Origin: WHSW01 sp963767285 | Lineage (GTDB): Bacteria > Actinomycetota > Thermoleophilia > Solirubrobacterales > 70-9 | Assembly (NCBI GenBank): GCA_963767285.1 | Contig: CAVYDJ010000004.1 | Coordinates: 62,001 to 126,000, forward strand | DNA: 64,000 bases | Reading direction: 5' to 3' | Shown: one piece after another, positions 39,698-48,633 of the stretch | Layout of the letters: each line of letters starts with the position of its first letter | How positions within the stretch are numbered: position 1 is the stretch's first letter | The notes under the pieces: generated by a model | The model's input: only the letters and a program-made list of their open reading frames with translations | What the model was told of the DNA's origin: nothing | Database searches by the model: none | Made by a program: the position numbers and the translations under genes

Positions 39698-40524
39698 GTG
39701 CGCTCCATCCTTCCCTTCAGGGCCGCGGTCGCCGCCCACATCCCGACCGCCAGGACGCCGAGCGAGACGCCGAACGCGAGCGCCAGCGCCTCGCCGTCCC
39801 AGCCGGTGATGAAGAGGCTGCGGAAGCCCTCGATCAGGTAGCTGACCGGGTTGATCGTCGCCACGGTCTGGAACCAGTCGATGGCGATCAGGTCGCGCGG
39901 CAGGGCGCCGGAGGAGAGGAAGAGGAGGACGAACAGGAGCGGGAAGGCGCCCTGGACCGCCTCGCCGTTGCCGGTCTTCAGCCCGATCGCAAGGCCGATC
40001 GAGCCGAACGCGAGGCCGACCATCGCCGACAGGGCGAACAGCACCGGGACGCCGGCGATCCCGGCCTCCAGGTGCGCGCCGAAGGCGATCGCGACGATCA
40101 GGTAAGTGACCGCCTGGAACAGCCCCTGCAGCGTCGCCCCGGCGAGCTGACCCGCGATCAGCGCGCTGCTGCGAAGCGGCGTCAGCTGCAGCCGGTTGAA
40201 GAAGCCGTGCTGGATGTCGCCGGCGATGGACTGGCCGGCTCCCATGGTCGCGAACAGCGCCCCCTGCATGAAGGTCAGTCCGAGCGCGAAGGACAGATAG
40301 GACTCGGTCGGGAAGCCGGGCAGCGAGGTCGCCGCCTCCAGCCCGCTCGAGTTGACGGCGAGCAGGAAGAGCGGGAAGACCAGGCTGGGCACGAACATGA
40401 TCGGCTGGCGGATCGTGCGGGTCATCGAGCGCCGCGCCAGGTAGCCGACCTGGGTCAGGGTGCTGCTGCGGCGCTCCGCCAGCCTTCCGGGCAGGGGGAG
40501 CGCGATCGCGTCGCCGTTGCTCAT
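39694..40524 (-). CDS. ABC-2 type transporter permease (second gene of exporter operon)
   Basis: 276 residues, six membrane helices, ABC-2 signature 'ALPRDLIAIDWFQTVATINPVSYLIEGFRSLF'. It is paralogous to the next permease (same 'P.DLI..W..TVA..NP' order). ATG 40522-40524 overlaps the ATPase stop by four bases, so the three proteins are made in a coupled series. The substrate is unknown; related exporters move drugs, lipids or polyketides. Confidence 0.92.
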   Translation of the reverse strand: MSNGDAIALPLPGRLAERRSSTLTQVGYLARRSMTRTIRQPIMFVPSLVFPLFLLAVNSSGLEAATSLPGFPTESYLSFALGLTFMQGALFATMGAGQSIAGDIQHGFFNRLQLTPLRSSALIAGQLAGATLQGLFQAVTYLIVAIAFGAHLEAGIAGVPVLFALSAMVGLAFGSIGLAIGLKTGNGEAVQGAFPLLFVLLFLSSGALPRDLIAIDWFQTVATINPVSYLIEGFRSLFITGWDGEALALAFGVSLGVLAVGMWAATAALKGRMERT

Positions 40525-41516
40525 GCAGGCACCGGCTCCTCGGCCGTTTCGTCGTCGCCGGCGCCCTCCAGCCGGCGTCCGGTCTTGGCGAGGAAGACGT
40601 CGTCGAGCGTCGGCGCGTGGATCTCCAGGTTGGCGACCTCGATGTGCTCGGCGTCGAGCGCCCGGACCACCTCCGCGAGCGCGCCGGTGCCCTCGTCGAG
40701 GCGGACAGCGACGCCCCCCGGCCCGGCCGGGGCCTCGGCGCCGAAGCGGGCGAGCACCCCGCGCATCCGCTGGCGATCGCCCTCGTCGGCCGGGCTGGCC
40801 TCGACGGTCGGCCGGCCGATCTCGGCCTTGAGGTCGTCGGGCGTGCCCTCGGCGACCAGCTTGCCGGTGTCGATGATCCCGACCCGGTCCGCGAGCGCGT
40901 CGGCCTCCTCTAGGTACTGGGTGGTGAGGAAGACCGTGACCCCGTTGGAGTTGGCGAGGCGCTGGACCTCGTCCCACAGCGCGGTCCGGCTCTGCACGTC
41001 CAGGCCCGTCGTGGGCTCGTCGAGGAAGAGGAGTCGCGGCTGGTGGACCAGCGCCAGAGCGAGGTCGAGCCGCCTGCGCATCCCGCCCGAGTAGCCGCCG
41101 ACCTTGCGGTCCGCCGCCTCGGAGAGGCCGACTCGCGCGATCAGCTCGTCGCCACGGCGCAGCGCCTCGCCCTTCGGGATCCCGTGCATCCCGGCCTGGA
41201 GGCGCATGTGCTCGCGGGCGGTCAGGAACTGGTCGAGCGCCGCCTCCTGAAGCGCGACGCCGATCTGGTCGCGGACTTCGGGGCCCTGGCTGACGATGTC
41301 GTAGCCGGCGACCCTGGCCGTGCCCGCCGTGGGGGGCAGCAAGGTCGTGAGCATGTGGACCGTGGTCGACTTGCCGGCGCCGTTCGGTCCCAGAAAGCCG
41401 TAGATCTCGCCCGGGGCGACGGTCAGGTCGATGCCGTCGACCGCCCGGGGCCCCTTCTTGAACTGCTTGACGAGGCCCTCGACCTCGATCCCGTTGTCGG
41501 AGTCGGCCGGTGTCAT
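40521..41516 (-). CDS. DrrA-type ABC transporter ATP-binding protein
   Basis: 331 residues. Walker A is 'GPNGAGKST', the signature is 'YSGGMRRRLDLA', Walker B is 'LLFLDEPTTGLD', followed by 'LTTQYLEEAD'. The C-terminal 90 residues are the extra domain of DrrA-like ATPases ('LEIHAPTLDDVFLAKTGRRLEG'). It is the first gene of the three-gene exporter operon. ATG 41514-41516 has TACCCT nine bases upstream (41526-41531), facing away from the divergent PRC-barrel gene. Confidence 0.95.
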   Translation of the reverse strand: MTPADSDNGIEVEGLVKQFKKGPRAVDGIDLTVAPGEIYGFLGPNGAGKSTTVHMLTTLLPPTAGTARVAGYDIVSQGPEVRDQIGVALQEAALDQFLTAREHMRLQAGMHGIPKGEALRRGDELIARVGLSEAADRKVGGYSGGMRRRLDLALALVHQPRLLFLDEPTTGLDVQSRTALWDEVQRLANSNGVTVFLTTQYLEEADALADRVGIIDTGKLVAEGTPDDLKAEIGRPTVEASPADEGDRQRMRGVLARFGAEAPAGPGGVAVRLDEGTGALAEVVRALDAEHIEVANLEIHAPTLDDVFLAKTGRRLEGAGDDETAEEPVPA

Positions 41517-41539
41517 CGACCATCGAGGGTAGTGGCGTT

Positions 41540-41545
41540 TAATCT
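41540..41545 (+). promoter_or_regulatory. Leaderless -10 box TAATCT
   Basis: TAATCT, 8 bases, then ATG 41554, with no ribosome binding site. Together with the minus-strand TACCCT at 41526-41531 it makes a compact divergent promoter of under 40 bp. Confidence 0.5.
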
Positions 41546-41553
41546 GCGGTCCG

Positions 41554-41793
41554 ATGGAGGACCTGGGCCAGCCGATCTCCTACCTGGTGCTCGAGAAGGG
41601 CACCGACGTCTATACGAGCGACGGCAAGAAGCACGGCAAGGTCAACGAGGTCCTCGCCGACCTCCAGCGTGACATCTTCGAGGGCATCGTGGTCGACCCG
41701 ATGCCCCTCATCCCCGGCGACCTGAAGGAGATCCCGGCCGACCGGGTCGAGGCGATCTACGAGCGCGGCGTCGTGATCGCTCCCGAAGGCTGA
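41554..41793 (+). CDS. PRC-barrel-like small protein
   Basis: 79 residues. 'SYLVLEKGTDVYTSDGKKHGKVNEVLADLQRDIFEGIVVDP' has the beta-rich layout of PRC-barrel/YlmC-like proteins: start, a 'G..G.V..V' turn, then 'IPADRVEAIYERGVVI'. Such proteins bind RNA, rRNA-processing factors or photosynthetic complexes, and here no partner is obvious. The stop TGA (41791-41793) overlaps the ATG of the acetyltransferase (41793), a coupled pair. Confidence 0.75.
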   Translation: MEDLGQPISYLVLEKGTDVYTSDGKKHGKVNEVLADLQRDIFEGIVVDPMPLIPGDLKEIPADRVEAIYERGVVIAPEG

Positions 41794-42239
41794 TGGCAGT
41801 CCGCGAGGCGAACGCGGACGACCTCGAGGCGCTGGCGCCGCTGCTTCGCGCCTACACAGACTTCTACGAGGTGGCCCCCACCGATGCCGGGCTCGAGGCG
41901 ATGGCGCGTGACGTGATCGCGGCGCCCGAGGACCGCGCGTTCATGCTGGTCGCGACCGGCGATGACGGCGAGGCCGTCGGGTTCGCGCTCAACCAGTGGA
42001 AGTGGTCGAGCCTGAAGGGCGCCCGCGTCCTGGTCCTCGACGACCTCTTCGTCGCCGAGAGCGCCCGCGGAGCGGGTCACGCGGATGCGCTGATCGAGGC
42101 GACCGCGGACGTCGCCCGCCGCCACGGCGCCCCGGCCCTGACCTGGTACACGCAGCCCGACAACATGCGGGCGCAGACCGTCTACAACCGGATGGGCGGC
42201 GAGGCCGAGCCGCTGCTGGAGTACGGGCTCGAGCTCTAG
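41793..42239 (+). CDS. GNAT-family N-acetyltransferase
   Basis: 148 residues. The acetyl-CoA loop is seen in 'VLDDLFVAESARGAGHADALIEATADVARRHG' (usual R-G-x-G; here R-G-A-G-H), followed by 'LTWYTQPDNMRAQTVYNRMGGEAEPLLEYGLEL', the standard beta5/alpha4 ending. The substrate is unknown (small amine or protein). It is the second gene of a two-gene unit with the PRC-barrel protein, and its stop abuts the stop of the convergent oxidoreductase. Confidence 0.9.
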   Translation: MAVREANADDLEALAPLLRAYTDFYEVAPTDAGLEAMARDVIAAPEDRAFMLVATGDDGEAVGFALNQWKWSSLKGARVLVLDDLFVAESARGAGHADALIEATADVARRHGAPALTWYTQPDNMRAQTVYNRMGGEAEPLLEYGLEL

Positions 42240-44525
42240 CTACGCGACCGCGGCCGGTTCGCGGTCCGCGGCCACGACCTCGACCGGGATCCCGTTCAGG
42301 ACGGCGTTGCCCGACGGGACGTCGACGTCGACCGGGGCGAGCAGGTTCGAGTTGACCCCCGCGTGCTCGGCGGCGACGCCGAGGCGGACGCCGGGCGCGT
42401 CGTGGCCCCAGCCGTGCGGGATCGAGATCACGCCGGGCATGATCTCGTCGGTCACCTCGACCGGGACGACGAGCTCCCCGGACGGGGAGCTGACCCGGGC
42501 GCCGGCGCCGTCGGCGAGGCCGAGTCGCTCGGCGTCGTCGGGGTGGACCCACGCCGTGCACGTGTCCTTGCCCTTGACCAGGGCCGGCAGGTTGTGCATC
42601 CAGGAGTTGTTGGAGCGCAGCTGGCGGCGGCCGATCAGGACCATCTGGCCGTTGAGGCCTGCGGCCGACCTCGCGGCCGGCTGGCCCGCCGCGAGCTCTT
42701 GTTCGAGCCGTGGGACGTCGGCCGTGATCTCCTCCGGCGCCAGCTCGATCTTTCCCGACGGGGTTCGCAGCACGTCCGGGAGCCGGGGGACCATCGGGCC
42801 GAGGTCGATGCCGTGCGGATTCGCCTCGAGCTTCTCGAGCGTCAGCCCCTCGGGATCGGCGCCGAAGCCCTCGCCGAACGGCCCGACACGGAGCAGGAAG
42901 TCGAGCACGCGCTCCGGGCCGCGGCGCTCGCCGAGCGCCGCGGCGATCTCGTCCGCCGGGCGCCCCTCGATCGGCGAGCCGGGCAGCACCACCTCGCGGC
43001 CGATCAGCGTCTGGATCACCAGGTCGTCCCAGGCCTCGAGGTCGGCGTCGGGACCCTGGCCGGCGGCGATCGCGGCGAGTCGCAGGAGGATCTCCCACTC
43101 CTCGGGCGCCCCGTCGGGCCGGTCGACGATCGCCGGCGAGTAGTTGGCCATGCTGCGCACCGCCAGCTGGTAGAGCGCGAAGTCGTAGTGCGGCTTGGCG
43201 AGCGGCTCGGGGGCGGGGAGGATGACGTCGGCTTTGCTGGTGGTCTCGTTGACGTAGATGTCGACGCAGACCATGAAGTCGAGCGACTCGACCGCGGCCT
43301 CCAGCGCCGCCGCGTCGGGGGTCGAGACCAGCGGGTTGCCGGCGATCGTCACCAGCGCACGGACCTGGCCCTCGCCCGGCGTCGTGATCTCCTCGGCGAG
43401 CGCGACGACCGGAAGCTCGCCGATCACCTCGGGCCGGCCGCTGACGCGGCTCGCCCAGCGATGGACCGCCATCCCCCGGCCGACGGGACCGTTGCCGGCG
43501 GAGTTGCGCTGCCCGACGGCGGCGAGCGGGAACATCGCCCCGCCCTCGCGGTCGAGGTTCCCCGTCAGGTAGTTGAGGACGTCGACCAGCCAGCTCGCCA
43601 GGCTGCCGAAGCGCTGCGTCGTCGTCCCGATCCGGCCATATACCGCGGCGCGTTCCGCGCCGGCGAGTTCGCGCGCCATGCGGCGGATCTCGTCCGCGTC
43701 GATCCCGCAAACCGGGGCGACCGCCTCGGGCTCGAACGGCGCCGCGAGCTCCTCGATCAGCTCGGCCCCGTTGGCGTGCTCGGCGACCGGCCCCGGGTCG
43801 GCGAGACCTTCGCCGATCAGCACGTTGGCGATCGCGAACAGCAGGTGGGCGTCGGTGCCGGGGCGGATGAAGTGATGCTCGTCGGCCTCGCGCGCGGTTC
43901 GGCTGAGGCGCGGATCGATGACGACCACCTTGCCGCCGCGCTCGCGGATCGCCCGGATCCGGCCGCGCATGTCCGGCGCGGTGAGCAGGGAGCCGTTGGA
44001 GACAAGCGGGTTGGCGCCGAGGATCAGCAGGTGATCGGTGCGGTCGACGTCGGGGACCGGGATGCTGAGCGCGCCGCCGAACATCAGCCCCGCCGAGAGG
44101 TGCTTCGGCAGCTGGTCGACGGAGCTCGCGGAGTGGAGGTTCTTCGAGCCGAGGGCTTTCAGGAAGGCTGGGCCATAGAGCGCCGCGATGCTGTGCGCGG
44201 AGGGGTTGCCGAGGTAGACGGCGACCGCGTCGCGCCCGCCCTGCTCCAGGACATGACCAAGGCCTTCGGCCACGGCCTCGAACGCCTCCTCCCAGCTCGC
44301 CTCGACCAGCTCGCCGCCGCGGCGGACCAGGGGCGCTGTGAGCCGGTCCGGATCCTCGTGCAGCTGCTTGAGCCCCTGCGACTTCGGACAGAGGAAGCCG
44401 TGGCTGAAGACGTCGTCGTCGTCACCGCGCACGGAGGCGACCTCGTCGCCGCGCATCGTCACCTCGAGGCCGCAGGTCGCCTCGCAGAAGGGACAGGTGC
44501 GGTAGTGGACGGTCTCCGTGGCCAC
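42240..44525 (-). CDS. Molybdopterin-dependent oxidoreductase (MopB family) with N-terminal 4Fe-4S
   Basis: 761 residues from GTG 44523-44525. The iron-sulfur motif is C11-x2-C14-x3-C18 ... C46 ('CPFCEATCG', 'FLCPKS'). Mo-bis-MGD domains follow: 'ANPLVSNGSLL', 'VVVIDPRLSRTAREADEHHFIRPGTDAHLLFAIANVLI', 'LYQLAVRS', and the C-terminal MoCo-binding domain 'LIGRRQLRSNNSWMHNLP ... VHPDDAERLGLADGA'. It resembles assimilatory nitrate reductase/formate dehydrogenase-like enzymes. There is no twin-arginine signal, so it is cytoplasmic, and no partner subunits are next to it. The box TACGCT lies 8 bases before the GTG, leaderless-like. Confidence 0.92.
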   Translation of the reverse strand: MATETVHYRTCPFCEATCGLEVTMRGDEVASVRGDDDDVFSHGFLCPKSQGLKQLHEDPDRLTAPLVRRGGELVEASWEEAFEAVAEGLGHVLEQGGRDAVAVYLGNPSAHSIAALYGPAFLKALGSKNLHSASSVDQLPKHLSAGLMFGGALSIPVPDVDRTDHLLILGANPLVSNGSLLTAPDMRGRIRAIRERGGKVVVIDPRLSRTAREADEHHFIRPGTDAHLLFAIANVLIGEGLADPGPVAEHANGAELIEELAAPFEPEAVAPVCGIDADEIRRMARELAGAERAAVYGRIGTTTQRFGSLASWLVDVLNYLTGNLDREGGAMFPLAAVGQRNSAGNGPVGRGMAVHRWASRVSGRPEVIGELPVVALAEEITTPGEGQVRALVTIAGNPLVSTPDAAALEAAVESLDFMVCVDIYVNETTSKADVILPAPEPLAKPHYDFALYQLAVRSMANYSPAIVDRPDGAPEEWEILLRLAAIAAGQGPDADLEAWDDLVIQTLIGREVVLPGSPIEGRPADEIAAALGERRGPERVLDFLLRVGPFGEGFGADPEGLTLEKLEANPHGIDLGPMVPRLPDVLRTPSGKIELAPEEITADVPRLEQELAAGQPAARSAAGLNGQMVLIGRRQLRSNNSWMHNLPALVKGKDTCTAWVHPDDAERLGLADGAGARVSSPSGELVVPVEVTDEIMPGVISIPHGWGHDAPGVRLGVAAEHAGVNSNLLAPVDVDVPSGNAVLNGIPVEVVAADREPAAVA

Positions 44526-44604
44526 TGAAGCGCAGCGTACCCTGCGTGATGACGGGGCGTCCATGCGGGTTCAGTGATCAATGGCCCCGTCCGATAGGAG
44601 ATAT

Positions 44605-45945
44605 GTGCGCAGGCTTCGTTTCACTGCCCTCATCTGCGCCGCTTCGGCGGCGCTGCTCGTCGCCGTCCCCGGCGCCGGCGCAAGCAAGCCCGGCGACACC
44701 GAGCACGGCGTGAACCGCGCCAAGCTGATGGCCCAGGCCGAGAAGGTCGTCGAGGAGCGCAACGGGATCGAGGTCCTGAAGATCAGCAAGTGCGCTCCGC
44801 AGAAGCGCAACGGCAGGCTCAACTACTCCACCTGGATCTGCCTGTGGCGCGCCGAGGGCACCTACGCCGCCGGCGACATCGACTACTCCTGCGCCGGCCG
44901 CGCCGTCTACAAGCGCAAGAAGAAGACGTGGATCGTCGACAAGTGCGAGAACAGCCGCCAGCCGATGGCGCCGTTGCTCGAGGTGCCGAATCCGCTGCCG
45001 ATCTTCGGCTTCAACGATAACTGGATCTTCCAGTCGAACGCGGCGCTCGACCTGCTCGAGGAATCGCAGTCCGATGTCGCGCGGATGAGCCTTCCCTGGG
45101 GCGGCGTCCAGCGGACCGCCGGTGCGGCATACGACTGGTACGGCTCCGACCTTCTCTACCAGAAGCTGCTCGACCGCGGGATCAGGCCGCTGTGGGTGCT
45201 GATGGACGCCCCCTGCTTTGCCCAGCCCGACCCCCGCGCCTGCGACCAGAAACGCCCCGCGCAGCAGTACTACGGCGAGTTCGCCAAGTTCGCCGTCGCG
45301 GTCGCCAAGCGCTACCCGGAGTCGATCGGCCTCGAGGTCTACAACGAGCCCAACTACCCGCTGTTCTGGGGCGGGCCGCCGGACCCGGCCGCGTACTCCG
45401 AGATGCTGAAGACGGTCGCCGACGCGCTCCATGAGCAGGCGCCGGAGATGACGGTGGTCAGCGCCGGGCTGTCGCCGCACTCCGACAACGACACCAGCGG
45501 CTCGGTTGGCTTCCGCGACTTCCTGATCGAGATGTACGAGCGCGGCGCCGCCCAGAAGGCCGACGTGATCGGGATTCATCCCTACCCCGGGGTCGGCCCC
45601 GACGAGGACCCGGTGCTCGACGTCCGCGTCCACCTCGGCAAGGTCCAGAACGTGATGGATCGCTACGGCGACGGTTCCCGGCCGCTGTGGGCGACCGAGT
45701 TCGGCGTCTCGACCGCCGGCGATACGGCCTTCAGCCCGGCGGCCGCCGGGGCGGCGGTCGCCGATCTGCTCGAGCTCTTCACGCGGATTCGCGGGATCGA
45801 GCTGGCCATCGTGCACCGCATGGTCGAGGACCCGTCGATGGCCGGCCGCGAGGGCGGCTTCGGCGTCCTCAACAAGAACCTGACGCCGAAGCCGGCGTTC
45901 TGCGACCTCGCCGCGCTGCGCGGCGTCTCGGTCGGCGTCTGCTGA
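44605..45945 (+). CDS. Secreted clan GH-A glycoside hydrolase-like protein with N-terminal Cys domain
   Basis: 446 residues from GTG 44605 (GGAG four bases upstream); ATG 44581 is an alternative. A signal peptide ends at 'VPGAGAS'. The N-terminal 100 residues ('ISKCAPQKRNGRLNYSTWICLWRAEG' and 'YSCAGRAVYK ... VDKCEN') carry four Cys, likely a small disulfide domain. The TIM-barrel part has the acid/base Glu248 in 'LEVYNEPNYPLFWGG' and the nucleophile Glu365 in 'LWATEFGVS', both typical of clan A (GH5/GH39-like). It probably hydrolyses a beta-linked polysaccharide outside the cell; substrate not determinable. Confidence 0.82.
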   Translation: MRRLRFTALICAASAALLVAVPGAGASKPGDTEHGVNRAKLMAQAEKVVEERNGIEVLKISKCAPQKRNGRLNYSTWICLWRAEGTYAAGDIDYSCAGRAVYKRKKKTWIVDKCENSRQPMAPLLEVPNPLPIFGFNDNWIFQSNAALDLLEESQSDVARMSLPWGGVQRTAGAAYDWYGSDLLYQKLLDRGIRPLWVLMDAPCFAQPDPRACDQKRPAQQYYGEFAKFAVAVAKRYPESIGLEVYNEPNYPLFWGGPPDPAAYSEMLKTVADALHEQAPEMTVVSAGLSPHSDNDTSGSVGFRDFLIEMYERGAAQKADVIGIHPYPGVGPDEDPVLDVRVHLGKVQNVMDRYGDGSRPLWATEFGVSTAGDTAFSPAAAGAAVADLLELFTRIRGIELAIVHRMVEDPSMAGREGGFGVLNKNLTPKPAFCDLAALRGVSVGVC

Positions 45946-45950
45946 GCGAG

Positions 45951-46862
45951 TTACTCGGCGGCCTCGAGGGCCGCGCCCCAGAGGATGTCGTGCTCGGAGG
46001 CCTCGATCTCGGTCAGGCCGAAGGCCCGCATCACCTGGATCAGGATGATCACCCCGGCGACGATCGTCGGCGCCCGGCCCTCGTGCAGCCCGGGCACCTG
46101 AACCCGGTCGGCGAGCGGCATCGACGCGAGCTGCGAGAGCATCCGCTGGATCGACTCCAGCGACATCCGGTAGCCGTGGACGAGGTCGGGGTCATACGGC
46201 TCGAGCGCCTGGTCGATCGCCGCCAGCGAGGTCGGCGTGCCGGCGACGCCGATCCCGAAGCTCGCCTGCGCGAGCGCCTCGCCCTCGAGCGCCTCGTCGA
46301 TCAGGCTCTGAACGTCGCGGGCGAGCTCCTCGAGCTCGGCCGCCTGCGGCGGGTCGTGGGTGACGTGGCGCTCGGTGTGGCGCACCGTTCCCGCCTGCAG
46401 GGAGGCGTAGTAGCCGACGTCGGCCCCGTCGCCGATCACCAGCTCCGTCGAGCCGCCCCCGATGTCGACGACCATCGTCTTCGACGCCGGCGTGCGCTCG
46501 GCGTAGGCGCCGATGTAGGTCAGCCGCGCCTCCTCGGCGCCGTCGAGGATCTCGGCGTCGAGGGCGAAGCGCTCGCGAAGCTCGGCCTGGAACATCGCTC
46601 CGTTGCTGGCATCGCGGACGGCGCTGGTCGCGATCGCCCGCACCCGTTCGGCCCCCAGGCCCCGGTAGATCTCGATGTAGGAGCCGACGACGGCGCAGAC
46701 GTCCTCGATCGCCTCGGCCGAGAGCTGGCCCGAGGTGTCGACGCCGCGTCCGAGCCGCGTCACGGTTGAGCACCGCTCGAGCTCGCGAACCCGCCCGTCG
46801 TCAACGTCCGCGACCAGGAGCCGCGTCGAGTTCGTTCCCATGTCGACGACGGCGACTCTCAA
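45951..46862 (-). CDS. Ppx/GppA exopolyphosphatase/guanosine-pentaphosphatase family
   Basis: 303 residues. ASKHA-fold motifs: 'VVDMGTNSTRLLV' (phosphate 1), 'AIATSAVRDASNG', 'VVDIGGGSTELVIG' (phosphate 2). It lacks the long C-terminal HD-like domain of the enterobacterial enzymes, like the short actinomycete Ppx1. It degrades polyphosphate or (p)ppGpp. A TTG start (46860-46862) is used because no ATG/GTG lies before 'RVAVVDMG'; TAGGAT is nine bases upstream. Confidence 0.92.
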   Translation of the reverse strand: MRVAVVDMGTNSTRLLVADVDDGRVRELERCSTVTRLGRGVDTSGQLSAEAIEDVCAVVGSYIEIYRGLGAERVRAIATSAVRDASNGAMFQAELRERFALDAEILDGAEEARLTYIGAYAERTPASKTMVVDIGGGSTELVIGDGADVGYYASLQAGTVRHTERHVTHDPPQAAELEELARDVQSLIDEALEGEALAQASFGIGVAGTPTSLAAIDQALEPYDPDLVHGYRMSLESIQRMLSQLASMPLADRVQVPGLHEGRAPTIVAGVIILIQVMRAFGLTEIEASEHDILWGAALEAAE

Positions 46863-46871
46863 CCCCGTCGC

Positions 46872-46903
46872 ATCCTAGGGCCGACTGCCCGTCACGGTAG
46901 GAT
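46872..46903. promoter_or_regulatory. Compact divergent promoter with two TAGGAT boxes
   Basis: TAGGAT occurs on the minus strand at 46872-46877 (9 bases before the Ppx TTG) and on the plus strand at 46898-46903 (9 bases before the ATG at 46913). The two start codons are 50 bases apart. Both genes appear leaderless, with no ribosome binding site. Confidence 0.5.
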
Positions 46904-46912
46904 TTCGCGCCG

Positions 46913-47785
46913 ATGCGCCACGGAAGGTTGCCATTCGGAGTTGCGCTCGCGATCGTGGTCGCGGTGATCGCGGCCGGCTGCGGCGGCGACAGCGAGACGA
47001 CGGCGACGGACACCACCGGGGCCACCGGCACCGCGGGTGCCACCGGCGAGGGCGGACCGGTCGGAGCCGGCGAGGTCGCGGTCACCTTTGCGACGCCGAA
47101 ACCCGGGGAGAACAAGCTCGGCCACGCGCTGCTGGACGCGGGCGGCTCGCTCGAGGGCCTGGCCGAGATCCTCGCGGAGACCTTCGAGTTGCCCGAGGAC
47201 CTGGCCGTCCAGGGCGTGAACGGGTTCGGCCCCGGCCCCTTCTACAACCCCAAGGACAAGTCCATCACCTACCCGTACCTGTTCTCGGCCCTCGTCTACA
47301 ACACGCTCGGCCAGATCAACCCGAACTGGAGCCAGTACCGGCTCGGCCAGGGCGTCGGCGCGGTGAACTCGTTCATCTTCGAGCACGAGTTCGCCCATGC
47401 GCTGATCGACATCTACGACCTGCCGGTACTCGGGCGCGAGGAGGACGCCGCCGACGACCTCGCCGTCCTGCTGCTGATCCCGGCCAAGGGCGGCGACCAG
47501 TTCATCACCGACTCCGCCTCGTTCTGGGCGGCGCTCTCGGACCGCCAGAGCGTCCCCCAGCTGAGCGATTACGCCGACGTGCACTCGTTCGACCTCCAGC
47601 GCGCGTTCTCGATGCTCTGCCTCCTGGCCGGCTCTTCGCCGGAGAACTTCCAGACCGTGCAGGCGATGGGCGTGCTGCCGAACTCGCGGCTGGCCAGCTG
47701 CCGAAGCGAGTTCCAGCAGAAGGCCCAGAGCTACGAGGACGTGCTCGAGCCGCACGTCCAGGGCGACCTCGACTTCGGCGACTAG
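46913..47785 (+). CDS. DUF4344-like zinc metallopeptidase lipoprotein
   Basis: 290 residues. The lipoprotein signal 'LAIVVAVIAAGC' is followed by a Thr/Gly-rich linker. The metallopeptidase core has H158-E-F-A-H162 in 'FIFEHEFAHALIDIYDLPVLGREEDAADDLAVLLLIP', where the following Glu/Asp-rich 'REEDAADDLA' supplies the third zinc ligand. 'GPFYNPKDKSITYPYLF' and 'DVHSFDLQRAFSMLCLLAG' are typical of the DUF4344 family. It acts outside the membrane; the substrate is unknown. Its stop shares CTAG with the convergent SDR gene. Confidence 0.86.
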   Translation: MRHGRLPFGVALAIVVAVIAAGCGGDSETTATDTTGATGTAGATGEGGPVGAGEVAVTFATPKPGENKLGHALLDAGGSLEGLAEILAETFELPEDLAVQGVNGFGPGPFYNPKDKSITYPYLFSALVYNTLGQINPNWSQYRLGQGVGAVNSFIFEHEFAHALIDIYDLPVLGREEDAADDLAVLLLIPAKGGDQFITDSASFWAALSDRQSVPQLSDYADVHSFDLQRAFSMLCLLAGSSPENFQTVQAMGVLPNSRLASCRSEFQQKAQSYEDVLEPHVQGDLDFGD

Positions 47786-48633
47786 GCGCTCTCGATCCGC
47801 CGTTCGACGAGGCGGTCGAACAGGCGCTTCGGCAGATAGGTCCGGATCGCCGCGGTCACCTTGGCCTCGGTGCCGACGACGTAGCGGGCCTTCGGCTTCG
47901 AGGCGGTCAGCGCATGCTCGACCACCTTCGCGACCGCGTCGGGCGGCAGCCCGCCGGCGCCGGCCTTCTCGGCCAACGCGGCGAGGCGGTCGAGCTTCGG
48001 GCCATAAAGGTCGTTCATCTGCGGGCCGATCGCTTCACGCAGGGCGGGGCCGCCCTCGATCCCCTTGTCCCAGATCCCGGTCGCGATCGCGCCCGGCTCG
48101 ACGTAGGAGACCTCGACCCCGAACTGCCGCATCTCCTGGCGCAGCGAGTCGGCGACCGCGCCGATCGCCGCCTTCGACGCGTTATAGGGCGAGAGGTAGG
48201 GGAGCCCGCCGCGGCCGCCGATCGACGAGATGAACACCACCCGGCCGCGGGCCGCGCGGACCATCTCGAGCAGGGCCTGTGTCACCGCGATCTGGCCGAT
48301 CACGTTCACCTCGAGCTGGCGGCGGTAATCGTCGAGCGGCACCGCCTCGACCGGCCCCTGGACGGTGATCCCGGCGTTGTTGACCAGTCCCGCGAGCCTG
48401 CCGCGGGTCGCCAGGCGGACGCGGTCGGCGGTGGCGGCGATCGTCGCGGCGTCGGTGACGTCGAGCGTCACCGGCTCCAGGCGCTCCGACGCTTCGGCCT
48501 TCACCGATTCGCCGTCCTCCGGCTTACGCACTCCCGCGAAGACCCTCCAGCCGGCGCGATCGAGGCTCAGCGCGCAAGCGCGCCCGATCCCGGTCGAGGC
48601 GCCCGTGACGACGACCGCGCGCTCACCGCTCAT
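47782..48633 (-). CDS. Short-chain dehydrogenase/reductase
   Basis: 283 residues. NAD(P)-binding 'VVTGASTGIGRA', 'NNAG', catalytic Ser in 'VFISSIGG' and Tyr-x3-Lys in 'SPYNASKAA'. Family of classical SDRs with an extended C-terminus. Substrate unknown. ATG 48631-48633 overlaps the stop of the upstream lactonase-like gene by four bases, so the two are co-translated; a shared pathway is likely (see the lactonase entry). Confidence 0.92.
   Translation of the reverse strand: MSGERAVVVTGASTGIGRACALSLDRAGWRVFAGVRKPEDGESVKAEASERLEPVTLDVTDAATIAATADRVRLATRGRLAGLVNNAGITVQGPVEAVPLDDYRRQLEVNVIGQIAVTQALLEMVRAARGRVVFISSIGGRGGLPYLSPYNASKAAIGAVADSLRQEMRQFGVEVSYVEPGAIATGIWDKGIEGGPALREAIGPQMNDLYGPKLDRLAALAEKAGAGGLPPDAVAKVVEHALTASKPKARYVVGTEAKVTAAIRTYLPKRLFDRLVERRIESA

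Noticed and set aside
41554..42239. PRC-barrel plus acetyltransferase considered as a toxin-antitoxin pair
   Set aside because: The acetyltransferase lacks the small tRNA-acetylating toxin layout and the upstream protein has no DNA-binding (RHH) motif.
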